The notes under the pieces were generated by a model, which saw only the letters and a program-made list of their open reading frames with translations, searched no databases and had not been told where the DNA came from. From the NCBI GenBank assembly GCA_021800535.1, contig JAJYYV010000005.1, forward strand, positions 28,934-92,933: a DNA stretch of 64,000 bases. Direction: 5' to 3'. The translations under genes and the position numbers were made by a program. Shown here in pieces: positions 1-8,701 of the stretch. Origin of the DNA: a bacterium. GTDB lineage: Bacteria; Ratteibacteria; UBA8468; B48-G9; DTJG01. Position 1 is the stretch's first letter. The number at the start of each line of letters is the position of its first letter.

Positions 1-1
1 T

Positions 2-85
2 AAACTTACTTTATCTTTGAATATCAGTCAAAAAAATTTTTGGCAAGATATAGATAATAAAGTCACAAAATATTTCAGTTATTAA
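2..85 (+). CDS. C-terminal end of an unidentified gene (partial, runs off the left edge)
   Basis: An open frame enters from the left edge and ends at a TAA at 83-85, giving 27 residues ending in TKYFSY. The next gene starts three bases later, so the two are probably co-transcribed. The piece is too short to assign a family; it could also be a chance open frame. Confidence 0.4.
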   Translation, partial: KLTLSLNISQKNFWQDIDNKVTKYFSY

Positions 86-88
86 AAA

Positions 89-688
89 ATGTTAAAAAAA
101 ATATTATTAAAATGGCAATTTTGGTTATTAGTTTTATCAGGAGTTTTATGTATTTTAATCTTACAAGATTTTTTTATACAAAGAGAATTAAAAACGGAAA
201 ACAAATTCTTATGGTTTTTTTCAGAATATTTATGTACTCAACTTGCGAATAAAGGACATCTTGATTATGGTACAAAACTTAATTTAGCCTTTTTAGTGGG
301 TGAGCAAAATCTTCCCTTATCTCTTCAAGAATATAAAAATCTTATTAAAGAAAACCCAAAAAATGCTGAAGTTTATTATCTTTTATCCTCAAACTATTTT
401 ATGAAAAAATCTTTTGGAGAGGCAATTAAAGAAATTCATAAGGCTATAGAGTTAGAACCTTCTAACCCTCAATATAGATTTGCCTTAGGGTTTTTTTATG
501 AAAAAAATGGAGATTTAAAAAATGCTTTGAAGTCATATAAAAAAGCCTTAGAAATTTATCCTAAAAATGGTATATATCAAAATGTTGATATGGAAAGTTG
601 GTTTCCAAAACAAATAATTAAAAGTGCATATCTTAGAGTTTCAAAACAATTACAGGTTTTTTCTCCCTTGAATGACAATGAACCCTAG
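89..688 (+). CDS. Membrane-anchored TPR-repeat protein
   Basis: The 199-residue product has a basic N-terminus and one hydrophobic segment at about residues 10-27, followed by a soluble part. Residues ~90-160 contain two clear tetratricopeptide repeats (NAEVYYLLSSNYFMKKSFGEA, then PQYRFALGFFYEKNGDLKNA), which usually form protein-protein interaction surfaces. The partner and compartment are unknown; an inner-membrane anchor with the repeats outside the membrane is the simplest reading. It starts three bases after the preceding stop. The last ~10 residues run into gene debris (from about 672), so the natural C-terminus may be altered. There is no clear Shine-Dalgarno sequence. Confidence 0.65.
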   Translation: MLKKILLKWQFWLLVLSGVLCILILQDFFIQRELKTENKFLWFFSEYLCTQLANKGHLDYGTKLNLAFLVGEQNLPLSLQEYKNLIKENPKNAEVYYLLSSNYFMKKSFGEAIKEIHKAIELEPSNPQYRFALGFFYEKNGDLKNALKSYKKALEIYPKNGIYQNVDMESWFPKQIIKSAYLRVSKQLQVFSPLNDNEP

Positions 689-735
689 CCCTTCAGGGGA
701 GAGAGATTGGATGAGGGGTGATAATAACCTTGTGC

Positions 736-800
736 CCGGGACATGGATTACAACCTATACATACGACTACAATAACCTTTTAACAGAAATATCCACCACA
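736..800 (+). pseudogene. Possible YD-repeat (RHS-like) gene fragment
   Basis: A short stretch encodes TTYTYDYNNLLTEIST, which resembles the YD repeats of RHS-type surface or toxin proteins. There is no gene context on either side: it follows a TPR gene and precedes a transposase fragment. It is most likely debris from an older insertion or deletion. The similarity is brief, so this is tentative. Confidence 0.3.
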
Positions 801-923
801 CAGCATGGTGGATACCCTACAAAATGGGTACAATTCCTGAACAACAAGACAGAAATATTCCGCAACTGCAATTGTGAACAAAAAGAGTATATAAGAAAAA
901 TGTGAGAGGACAAGTAAGCCAAA

Positions 924-1118
924 ATGAAGGCTTATGATAAAGGAATAAAAGAAGGGTTTGAAGATTATGCATATCATATAAAATCACAAGGATTTACAGC
1001 AGATATAAATACTAACTTAATAGAGCGATTTCTCGGAACAATAAAAGAAAGAACTAAAACAACAAGAGGATTTAAGTCTTGGCAAACAGCAGAAATAATA
1101 CTTGAGAGATTTCAATCC
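924..1118 (+). pseudogene. DDE transposase C-terminal fragment
   Basis: About 65 codons encode a piece resembling the C-terminal end of the catalytic domain of IS6/IS240-like DDE transposases. The telling part is NTNLIERFLGTIKERTKTTR followed by GFKSWQTAEIILERF, in which NLIERF-G-T-K-RTK around the final Glu is family-typical. The N-terminal DNA-binding region and most of the catalytic domain are absent, and the similarity stops about 25 bases short of the tRNA-Val 3' end. It is a dead remnant. No terminal inverted repeats were found. Confidence 0.7.
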
Positions 1119-1144
1119 TGCACTTCTTATAGAGATTGCTATAC

Positions 1145-1217
1145 TGGGCGGTGCAGGATTTGAACCTGCGGCCTCTTCCGTGTGAGGGAAGCGCTCTTGC
1201 CGCTGAGCCAACCGCCC
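1145..1217 (-). tRNA. tRNA-Val (anticodon CAC)
   Basis: The minus strand folds into a complete cloverleaf of 73 nt. The acceptor stem GGGCGGT pairs perfectly with ACCGCCC, the anticodon stem is CTTCC/GGAAG with loop CTCACAC (anticodon CAC, reading GUG), and the T arm is GCAGG-TTCAAAT-CCTGC. The discriminator is A and CCA is not encoded. It lies two bases from the stop codon of the Nramp-family gene on the same strand, so it may be processed from that transcript or have its own promoter inside the gene. Confidence 0.95.
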
Positions 1218-1219
1218 TT

Positions 1220-2446
1220 TTAGTGTACAGGTAAAGAAGTAAAAATTCCCAATACTATAATAGCTAAAGATAAAAAATATACAAGGAATAATCTTCTTTT
1301 TGAATATGAATATTCCTTTAGTATTTTTTTATTGCTTGCCAGCACTATTAAAAATCCAAGTACAATAGGTAATACAAATCCATTAAATGCTTCTACATCA
1401 ACCATTAAATTAACAAGTGGGATATGAGGTATAAGTATAATTATAGCACTAAGTACAATTACGGATATATAAATACTATAAAATTTTTTTCCCTGGTTGA
1501 ATTTTGTATTTAAAGAATGACTAAATCCCCATGTTTCTCCGGATGCCCAGGCAAAAGATACAGATACTACAAAAGCCGCAAGCATACTTAATGCATATAA
1601 TCCTATAGCAAATAACAATATTCCATATTGACCTATAATAGGTTTTATTGCCTGAGCAAATATATAGAAACTTTTAAACGGCATATGGTATCTAAAAAGT
1701 GTAGATGCACCTAATATAACACCAACAATCATTAAAAATTGAGTGGCAAAACTTCCTATTAATGTATCCATTCTGGCTAATCTAAGATTATTACAACTTA
1801 AACCCTTGTCCACAGTAGCACTTTGTTGATAATATATCATCCATGGCATAATTACAGCTCCTATGTTAGCTGCTATAAGTAATAGATATCTTTTCTCATT
1901 TAAAGGCTGGCTGCTTATAATATTTTTTACGATATTTACATAATGTGGATGAGCAAGAATAGCCGCAGGAATAAGTATAAATCCTGCAAATGAAAAAAAC
2001 AAAGCAATATTCTCCACCATTCTGTATTTACCTCTTAAAACCACCCAGATTAATATAAAAACACTAATTAAAATAGAATATATTTTGGGAATATTAAATA
2101 TTTCTCCACTTGAAGCAACGCCTGCAAATTCAGTTAACAAAGCGGAAAATACAACTGCCAATAATGTTACAGTAGTAAATATTGCCCATTTTTTACCATA
2201 GTATTCCCTTATTAATGCGCCATGACCTTTTCCTGTTACGCAACCAAGCCGTAATGATATTTCCTGAATTATATAAAGTAATGGTATAAGAATTACTTGT
2301 AATAAAATAAGTTTATATTCATATTGTGCACCTGATTGTATGGCTGTTGCTGTGGAACCGGCATCCATATCTGCTATCATAACAATAAATCCAGGTCCCA
2401 AAATTTTTAATATATTAAATATTCTTTTTAATAAATTTCTATTCAT
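1220..2446 (-). CDS. Nramp-family divalent metal transporter (divergent clade)
   Basis: The 408-residue product has about 11 predicted transmembrane helices and Nramp-like spacing, including the helix-1 region GPGFIVMIADMDAGSTATA and the following QSGAQYEYKLILLQ segment. Nramp proteins move Mn2+, Fe2+ or related ions with protons. The metal-site motifs differ from the classical ones: helix 1 reads DAGS (residues 28-31) instead of DPGN, and helix 6 reads MPW near residue 199 instead of MPH. Related divergent clades include Mg2+ transporters and proteins of unknown substrate, so the ion is not assigned. The gene is divergent from glnA and directly precedes tRNA-Val on the same strand. Confidence 0.85.
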   Translation of the reverse strand: MNRNLLKRIFNILKILGPGFIVMIADMDAGSTATAIQSGAQYEYKLILLQVILIPLLYIIQEISLRLGCVTGKGHGALIREYYGKKWAIFTTVTLLAVVFSALLTEFAGVASSGEIFNIPKIYSILISVFILIWVVLRGKYRMVENIALFFSFAGFILIPAAILAHPHYVNIVKNIISSQPLNEKRYLLLIAANIGAVIMPWMIYYQQSATVDKGLSCNNLRLARMDTLIGSFATQFLMIVGVILGASTLFRYHMPFKSFYIFAQAIKPIIGQYGILLFAIGLYALSMLAAFVVSVSFAWASGETWGFSHSLNTKFNQGKKFYSIYISVIVLSAIIILIPHIPLVNLMVDVEAFNGFVLPIVLGFLIVLASNKKILKEYSYSKRRLFLVYFLSLAIIVLGIFTSLPVH

Positions 2447-2494
2447 ATTTATAAATAATATAATAACACATAATTAATCTGACTCCACACTTTT

Positions 2495-2522
2495 TTGACA
2501 AGTTTGACTTATTGTTTATAAT
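2495..2522 (+). promoter_or_regulatory. Sigma-70-type promoter for glnA
   Basis: TTGACA (2495-2500) and TATAAT (2517-2522) are both perfect consensus hexamers with a 16-bp spacer. This places transcription start near 2530, leaving a leader of about 95 nt before the glnA start at 2627. The leader has a short GGAC/GTCC hairpin followed by T residues near 2543-2563, which might be an attenuator but is weak. Confidence 0.8.
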
Positions 2523-2626
2523 ATAATAATTATAAAAATATCCGGACAAAGAAGTCCTTTTTAAAATATAAAATATTCATTTCAATGAAGAAGTGAGTTT
2601 GAAGCATAATATAGACGGAGGAAAAA

Positions 2627-4090
2627 ATGGCTCAAATTAAAAGTGATGTTAATAAACAGGCTATAGAAAAAATTTCTAAATTAATAAAGGATAATAAGAT
2701 TGAAATAGTGGATTTAAAATTTAATGATTTACCAGGTCTATGGCAACATTTTTCTTTACCTATATCTGAGATTTCAGATATAGAAGATATATCAAAATCT
2801 ATCTGGTCAGAAGGTATTGGTTTTGATGGTTCTTCAATCAGGGGATTTCAGAAAATTCATGAATCAGATATGCTTTTGGTTCCAGACCCGGCTACAGCAA
2901 TATTAGACCCTGCATGTGAAATTTCCACATTGAGTATAATATGTGATATATATGACCCAATAACAAAACTTCCATATACCAGGGACCCGCGTTTTATTGC
3001 CAGGAAAGCAGAAAATTTTCTTGTTTCATCCGGTATTGCAGATACCAGTTATTGGGGGCCGGAAATGGAATTTTTCATTTTTAATGATATCCGTTTTGAC
3101 CAGACTGAAAATTCCGGATATTATTACATTGATTCTTTTGAAGGGGAATGGAATTCCGGCAGAGATGAAAAGCCTAATTTGGGATATAAACCACGATATA
3201 AAGAAGGTTATTTTCCTGTTCCGCCTCATGATTCTCTCCAGGATCTTCGCAGTAAAATAATTTTAACAATGATTAAATCAGGAATTCAGATAGAAGTTCA
3301 TCATCATGAAGTGGCAACTGCTGGTCAATGTGAAATAGATATGAGATATGGTGATCTTGTTAAAATGGCTGATAGCTGTCTTTTATATAAGTATATTGTT
3401 AAAAATATTGCCAAAAAAAATAATATGGTGGCTACATTTATGCCAAAACCTTTATTTGGAGATAATGGCAGTGGAATGCATACACATCAATCACTTTGGA
3501 AAAACGGAAAAAATATTTTCTTTGATGCAAAAGGATATGGCTTAATTTCACAGACTGCAAAATATTATATAGGCGGACTTTTGAAACATGCTGATGCTTT
3601 AATGGCTTTTTGTGCACCAACAACCAATTCTTATAAAAGATTAGTCCCTGGATATGAAGCTCCTGTAAATTTAACCTATTCTCAGAGAAACAGGTCTGCA
3701 GCTGTTCGTATCCCTGTTTATACAGATAATCCAAAAAGCAAAAGAATAGAATTCAGACCACCTGATAATTCTTCTAATCCATACCTTGCTTTTGCTGCAA
3801 TGCTTATGGCAGGTTTGGATGGTATAGAAAACAAGATTGACCCGGGAGAACCTCTGGATAAAAATACATATGAATTAACAGAATCAGAAATAAAAAAGAT
3901 TCCAACTGTTCCAGGTTCTTTAGAAAAATCTTTAAATGCTCTGGAAAAAGACCATGATTTTCTTTTAAAGGATAAGGTTTTTACAGATGACCTTATTGAA
4001 ACATGGTTGGAATATAAAAGAGAAAGAGAAATAGACCAGATTAATATCAGACCTCATCCATATGAATTTTATCTTTACTTTGATATTTAA
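2627..4090 (+). CDS. glnA: Glutamine synthetase type I
   Basis: This enzyme makes glutamine from glutamate, ammonia and ATP in the cytoplasm. The 487-residue length fits the type I dodecameric family. Visible signatures are the beta-grasp N-terminus, [10 protein letters not shown] near residues 65-75, the metal-binding [10 protein letters not shown] and [10 protein letters not shown] segments, [15 protein letters not shown], and the ATP-site/glutamate segment with RSAAVRIP. A Tyr in NTYEL (about residue 415) sits where the adenylylated Tyr of the beta subtype lies, so covalent control is possible. The start is supported by a GGAGG ribosome site. It is followed by gltB and gltD, giving a complete GS-GOGAT cycle. 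Confidence 0.97.
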   Translation: MAQIKSDVNKQAIEKISKLIKDNKIEIVDLKFNDLPGLWQHFSLPISEISDIEDISKSIWSEGIGFDGSSIRGFQKIHESDMLLVPDPATAILDPACEISTLSIICDIYDPITKLPYTRDPRFIARKAENFLVSSGIADTSYWGPEMEFFIFNDIRFDQTENSGYYYIDSFEGEWNSGRDEKPNLGYKPRYKEGYFPVPPHDSLQDLRSKIILTMIKSGIQIEVHHHEVATAGQCEIDMRYGDLVKMADSCLLYKYIVKNIAKKNNMVATFMPKPLFGDNGSGMHTHQSLWKNGKNIFFDAKGYGLISQTAKYYIGGLLKHADALMAFCAPTTNSYKRLVPGYEAPVNLTYSQRNRSAAVRIPVYTDNPKSKRIEFRPPDNSSNPYLAFAAMLMAGLDGIENKIDPGEPLDKNTYELTESEIKKIPTVPGSLEKSLNALEKDHDFLLKDKVFTDDLIETWLEYKREREIDQINIRPHPYEFYLYFDI

Positions 4091-4113
4091 CAAACACTAA
4101 ATTAAGGAACATA

Positions 4114-4155
4114 TTACTGGAATGCGAAATATATAACATTTTCGCATTCCAGTAA
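4114..4155 (+). promoter_or_regulatory. Perfect 16-bp hairpin between glnA and gltB
   Basis: Arms TTACTGGAATGCGAAA (4114-4129) and its exact reverse complement (4140-4155) flank a 10-nt loop. No T tract follows, so it is not a standard intrinsic terminator. It ends ten bases before the gltB start codon, where no Shine-Dalgarno sequence is seen. It could stabilise the glnA message, reduce read-through into gltB or control gltB translation. Confidence 0.65.
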
Positions 4156-4165
4156 CCATCTTATT

Positions 4166-7100
4166 ATGAGCTTTTATTTACCTAAAAAACAAGGGTTATA
4201 TGACCCGTTTTTTGAACACGATAATTGTGGTGTCGGTTTTTTATGCAATGTAAAAGGTAAAAAAACAAATAAACTTTTAAAGGATTCTTTAAAAGCCCTT
4301 AAAAGGTTATCCCATCGTGGGGCTACAGGAGCAGACCCAAAAACAGGAGATGGTGCTGGAGTTTTACTTCAGATTCCTCATAAATTTTTTTTAGATGTCT
4401 GTCAAAAAAACAAAATAAATCTTCCCCCTGAACAGGAATATGGAACAGGATTAGTTTTTTTTCCTCAAAATAAACAAGACCGACAGTTCTGCAAAGATGT
4501 TTTTTCTAAGATTATTAAAGATAACCAGCAGGAACTACTTGGTTGGAGAAGTGTGCCAGTGGATAGTTCTAATATTGGAGAAACCGCACAAAAAACCCAG
4601 CCGGTTATTGAACAACCCTTTATTAAAAAAAATCCGGATATAAAACAACAGGAGAATTTTGAAAGAATTTTATATATTATAAGAAAAGAAATAGAAAATG
4701 TTATAAGAAATTCTCAGATATCCCAAAAATCTTTTTTTTATATTACCAATATATCTTCAAAAACATTTTCTTATAAGGGCCTTTTAATGCCATCACAACT
4801 TGATGAATTTTTTCTTGACCTTCAAAATGAAAAAATGAAAACCTCTATCTGTCTTATACATTCCCGGTATAGTACAAATACTTTTCCTACATGGGATCTT
4901 GCTCAACCATTTAGATTTTTAGCGCATAATGGTGAAATAAATACTTTAAGAGGGAATATCAATTGGACAAAAGCAAGAGAAGGTCTTTTGAAAAGCGATT
5001 TATTTCTGAATAATATCGAAAGTATTAAACCTATAATAATTCCTGATGGAAGCGATTCTGCTTCCCTGGATAATATTTTTGAAATGCTTACTCTTTCCGG
5101 CAGGTCTTTGCCTCATGTAATGATGATGCTTATCCCTTCTGCCTGGGAACAGGATAATTTTATTACTGATGAAATAAAGAGCTTTTATAAGTATCATGCC
5201 TGTTTAACAGAACCATGGGATGGCCCGGCAGCAGTTGCATTTACTGATGGAAGAAGTGTAGGGGCTGTTCTTGATAGAAATGGGTTAAGACCTGCCAGAT
5301 ATATAGTGACAAAACAGGATTTGGTTGTTATGGCTTCGGAAGTTGGAGTTTTGGATATACCGCCAAAAGATATTTCTATTTCTGAAAGACTTGAACCTGG
5401 TAAGATATTCTATATTGATACACAGGAAGGGAGAATTATTGATGACCAGGAGATAAAACATAAAATGAGCAGACAAAAACCTTATAGTTTCTGGATAAAA
5501 GAAAATCTTATAGAATTAAATAATCTGCCTGGTACAATAGAGGAAAAACAAAATGAAGGCAATAGCATAGGTATTATCAAACATTTAAAATCTTTTGATT
5601 ATACCAGAGAAGACATAAAAGTTATTATAAAACCTATGGTGGAAACAGGCGCAGAACCTACCGGTTCAATGGGTAATGATACCCCTCATGCGGTTTTATC
5701 CAAAAAACCTCAATTGTTATTTACCTATTTCAAACAATTATTTGCTCAGGTTACTAATCCGGCAATTGACCCTGTTAGAGAAGAAATTGTTATGAGCCTG
5801 GAAACATATATCGGACAGGAAAGAAATATTTTAGAGGAAACTCCTTTACATGCCAAAAAACTTAAGATTACACAACCAATTTTATCCAATCAGGAAATTG
5901 AAAAAATTAGAAATATTAATCAAAATGATTTTAAGACAAAAACAATTTCAATGCTTTTTAATATTTCCGAGAAAAGAGGTTTGATTAATGCATTAGATAG
6001 AATTTGTGAGGAGGCCGAACAGGCAATAAAAGATAATTATACCTTTATTATTCTTTCTGATAAAAACATAAACAAAGAATATGCTGCTTTACCTTCTCTT
6101 TTAGCCATAGGTGGAATACATCAGCATTTAATAAGAAAATCAATGAGAACCAAAATTGGAATTATTCTTGAAACGGGTGAACCCAGAGAAGTGCATCATT
6201 TTGCCTTATTATTTGGTTATGGTGCTGATTGTATAAATTCATATTTGGTTTATGATACTTTACAATTTTTAATTAAGCAGGAAGAAATAAATATTGATTT
6301 TTCTTCTGCACAAAAAAATTATATAAAAGCTGTTAATAAAGGATTATTAAAAATTTTATCAAAAATGGGAATTTCAACATTGCGAAGTTATAAAGGCGCC
6401 CAGATATTTGAAGCAATTGGTCTTTCCCAACAAGTTATAGAAAGATGTTTTACCGGAACTGTATCAAGAATTGATGGAGCGGGGTTTGAGGAAATTCAAC
6501 AGGAAACAATTTTAAAACATAAACAGGCATTTTCAGAAAAAGAAGGATTTATTCCTATACTTTCAACAGGAGGTTTATATCAATGGAAAAAAGATGGAGA
6601 ATTTCATCTCTGGAATCCTGAAACTATATCAGCATTACAGGATGCCACAAGAAATAACGATTATAATAAGTATAAATATTTTTCCAGAATGATAAATGAA
6701 CAATCTGAAAATCCAACAACATTAAGAAGTCTTTTAAAATTTAAACAAACCTCTCCAATTTCTATTGAAGAAGTTGAGTCCATTGAAAATATTGTTAAAA
6801 GATTTGTCACAGGAGCAATGAGTTTTGGTTCAATTAGCAAGGAAGCACATGAAACTTTAGCTCTGGCAATGAATAAAATTGGTGGTAAATCAAATTCCGG
6901 GGAAGGAGGTGAGGACCCTGTTAGATTTATTCCTTTATCAAATGGAGATTCATTAAGAAGCGCTATAAAGCAGGTGGCATCTGGAAGATTTGGTGTAACA
7001 ACTAATTATCTTATCAATGCAGATGATATTCAGATTAAAATAGCCCAGGGAGCAAAACCAGGAGAGGGAGGACAGCTTCCTGGTCATAAAGTTAGCACCA

Positions 7101-8701
7101 TAATTGCAAAAACACGATATACAACTCCCGGTGTAACACTTATTTCTCCTCCGCCTCATCATGATATATATTCTATTGAGGACTTAAAACAGTTAATCTT
7201 TGACCTTAAAAATGTTAATCCTTCTGCAAGAATAAGTGTAAAATTAGTATCAGAAATAGGAGTAGGCACAATTGCTGCAGGGGTGGCAAAGGGTCATGCG
7301 GATATGATTCTTATTTCAGGTGGAGATGGCGGAACAGGTGCTTCTCCTTTAAGTTCTATAAAACATGCAGGGCTTCCATGGGAGTTAGGTCTTTCAGAAA
7401 CCCATCAGACATTAGTTCTAAATGATTTACGAAGTAGGGTTATACTTCAAACAGATGGGCAGATGAGAACAGGCCGGGATATAATTATTGCTGCACTTTT
7501 AGGAGCCGAAGAATTTGGATTTGCAACAGCGGCACTTATTGTTATTGGTTGTGTAATGTTAAGACACTGTCATTTAAATAACTGTTCTGTTGGTGTAGCA
7601 ACTCAGGATGAAATTTTAAGAAAAAGATTTAGAGGAAAATCAGAGTATTTAATTAATTATTTTTATTTTATCGCCCAGGAAACCAGAGAAATTATGGCAC
7701 AGTTAGGAATTAAAAAAATAGATGACTTGATTGGCAGGGTGGATTTATTGGAATTCAATAAAGAAATTTTTCCATGGAAGGCTAAAAATTTGAATTATTC
7801 AAAGATACTCTATAAACCCGAAGTGGATAAAACCGTAAGTGTTAGATGTACAATATCTCAAAATCATGAAATTGATAATGTTTTAGATATTAAGATTATT
7901 GAATCAGCAAAAGACGCACTAGAAAAAAAACAACCTGTAAAAATAAAAATGGATATCAAAAATTTTGATAGAACAACAGGAGCGATGTTAAGCGGTAAAG
8001 TATGTAAAATTTTTGGAGAAAATGGTCTGCCGGAAGATACTATTTTTTGTAAATTTAAAGGTTATGCAGGGCAAAGTTTTGGGGCTTTTTTGGCAAAGGG
8101 TATAACATTTGAATTAGAAGGACTTGCCAATGATTATGTGGGAAAAGGTTTATCCGGTGGGAAATTAATTATATATCCAGATAAAAAATCAAAATATATT
8201 CCGGAAAAAAATATTATAATAGGCAATACTACATTTTATGGGGCAATTTCAGGTGAGGTATATATCAGAGGAATTGCAGGAGAAAGATTCTGTATAAGAA
8301 ATTCAGGAGTTTATGCAGTTGTTGAAGGAACAGGAGACCATGGATGTGAATATATGACAGGAGGAATTGTTGTGGTTCTTGGGCGAACTGGTAGAAATTT
8401 TGCTGCTGGAATGAGTGGGGGGATTGCTTATGTTTATAATATAGATGGAAATTTTAAAGAAAGATGTAACTTCAGTATGGTTGAATTGGAAGAATTAGAC
8501 CAGCAGGATATAACAACAATACAGAATCTTCTTACAAATCATTACAAATTTACTTTGAGTTCTGTAACGGATTCTATTTTAAATAATTTTGAAAAAGAAA
8601 TAAAAAAATTTATTAAGGTAATGCCTTTGGAGTATAAACAATTAATGGAAAGTAAAAAAATTGAACAAAAACTTGAACTTACTGAGGTGAGTGATGGGTG
8701 A
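4166..8701 (+). CDS. gltB: Glutamate synthase large (alpha) subunit
   Basis: This is the large subunit of NAD(P)H-dependent GOGAT, making two glutamates from glutamine and 2-oxoglutarate. Order along 1511 residues: class II glutamine amidotransferase domain with catalytic Cys21 in DNCGVGF (exposed after removal of a 20-residue propeptide), central domain, FMN-binding synthase domain with GAKPGEGGQLPG, and the C-terminal beta-helix (GxxGG repeats). A C-X5-C-X4-C motif in CVMLRHCHLNNC (about residues 1128-1142) binds the 3Fe-4S cluster. Length matches bacterial GltB. It overlaps gltD by a few bases. No Shine-Dalgarno is visible and a hairpin lies just upstream. Confidence 0.97.
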   Translation: MSFYLPKKQGLYDPFFEHDNCGVGFLCNVKGKKTNKLLKDSLKALKRLSHRGATGADPKTGDGAGVLLQIPHKFFLDVCQKNKINLPPEQEYGTGLVFFPQNKQDRQFCKDVFSKIIKDNQQELLGWRSVPVDSSNIGETAQKTQPVIEQPFIKKNPDIKQQENFERILYIIRKEIENVIRNSQISQKSFFYITNISSKTFSYKGLLMPSQLDEFFLDLQNEKMKTSICLIHSRYSTNTFPTWDLAQPFRFLAHNGEINTLRGNINWTKAREGLLKSDLFLNNIESIKPIIIPDGSDSASLDNIFEMLTLSGRSLPHVMMMLIPSAWEQDNFITDEIKSFYKYHACLTEPWDGPAAVAFTDGRSVGAVLDRNGLRPARYIVTKQDLVVMASEVGVLDIPPKDISISERLEPGKIFYIDTQEGRIIDDQEIKHKMSRQKPYSFWIKENLIELNNLPGTIEEKQNEGNSIGIIKHLKSFDYTREDIKVIIKPMVETGAEPTGSMGNDTPHAVLSKKPQLLFTYFKQLFAQVTNPAIDPVREEIVMSLETYIGQERNILEETPLHAKKLKITQPILSNQEIEKIRNINQNDFKTKTISMLFNISEKRGLINALDRICEEAEQAIKDNYTFIILSDKNINKEYAALPSLLAIGGIHQHLIRKSMRTKIGIILETGEPREVHHFALLFGYGADCINSYLVYDTLQFLIKQEEINIDFSSAQKNYIKAVNKGLLKILSKMGISTLRSYKGAQIFEAIGLSQQVIERCFTGTVSRIDGAGFEEIQQETILKHKQAFSEKEGFIPILSTGGLYQWKKDGEFHLWNPETISALQDATRNNDYNKYKYFSRMINEQSENPTTLRSLLKFKQTSPISIEEVESIENIVKRFVTGAMSFGSISKEAHETLALAMNKIGGKSNSGEGGEDPVRFIPLSNGDSLRSAIKQVASGRFGVTTNYLINADDIQIKIAQGAKPGEGGQLPGHKVSTIIAKTRYTTPGVTLISPPPHHDIYSIEDLKQLIFDLKNVNPSARISVKLVSEIGVGTIAAGVAKGHADMILISGGDGGTGASPLSSIKHAGLPWELGLSETHQTLVLNDLRSRVILQTDGQMRTGRDIIIAALLGAEEFGFATAALIVIGCVMLRHCHLNNCSVGVATQDEILRKRFRGKSEYLINYFYFIAQETREIMAQLGIKKIDDLIGRVDLLEFNKEIFPWKAKNLNYSKILYKPEVDKTVSVRCTISQNHEIDNVLDIKIIESAKDALEKKQPVKIKMDIKNFDRTTGAMLSGKVCKIFGENGLPEDTIFCKFKGYAGQSFGAFLAKGITFELEGLANDYVGKGLSGGKLIIYPDKKSKYIPEKNIIIGNTTFYGAISGEVYIRGIAGERFCIRNSGVYAVVEGTGDHGCEYMTGGIVVVLGRTGRNFAAGMSGGIAYVYNIDGNFKERCNFSMVELEELDQQDITTIQNLLTNHYKFTLSSVTDSILNNFEKEIKKFIKVMPLEYKQLMESKKIEQKLELTEVSDG

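Noticed and set aside
2523..2626. Glutamine riboswitch upstream of glnA
   Set aside because: The leader lacks the conserved glnA or downstream-peptide motif; only a weak four-bp hairpin is visible.
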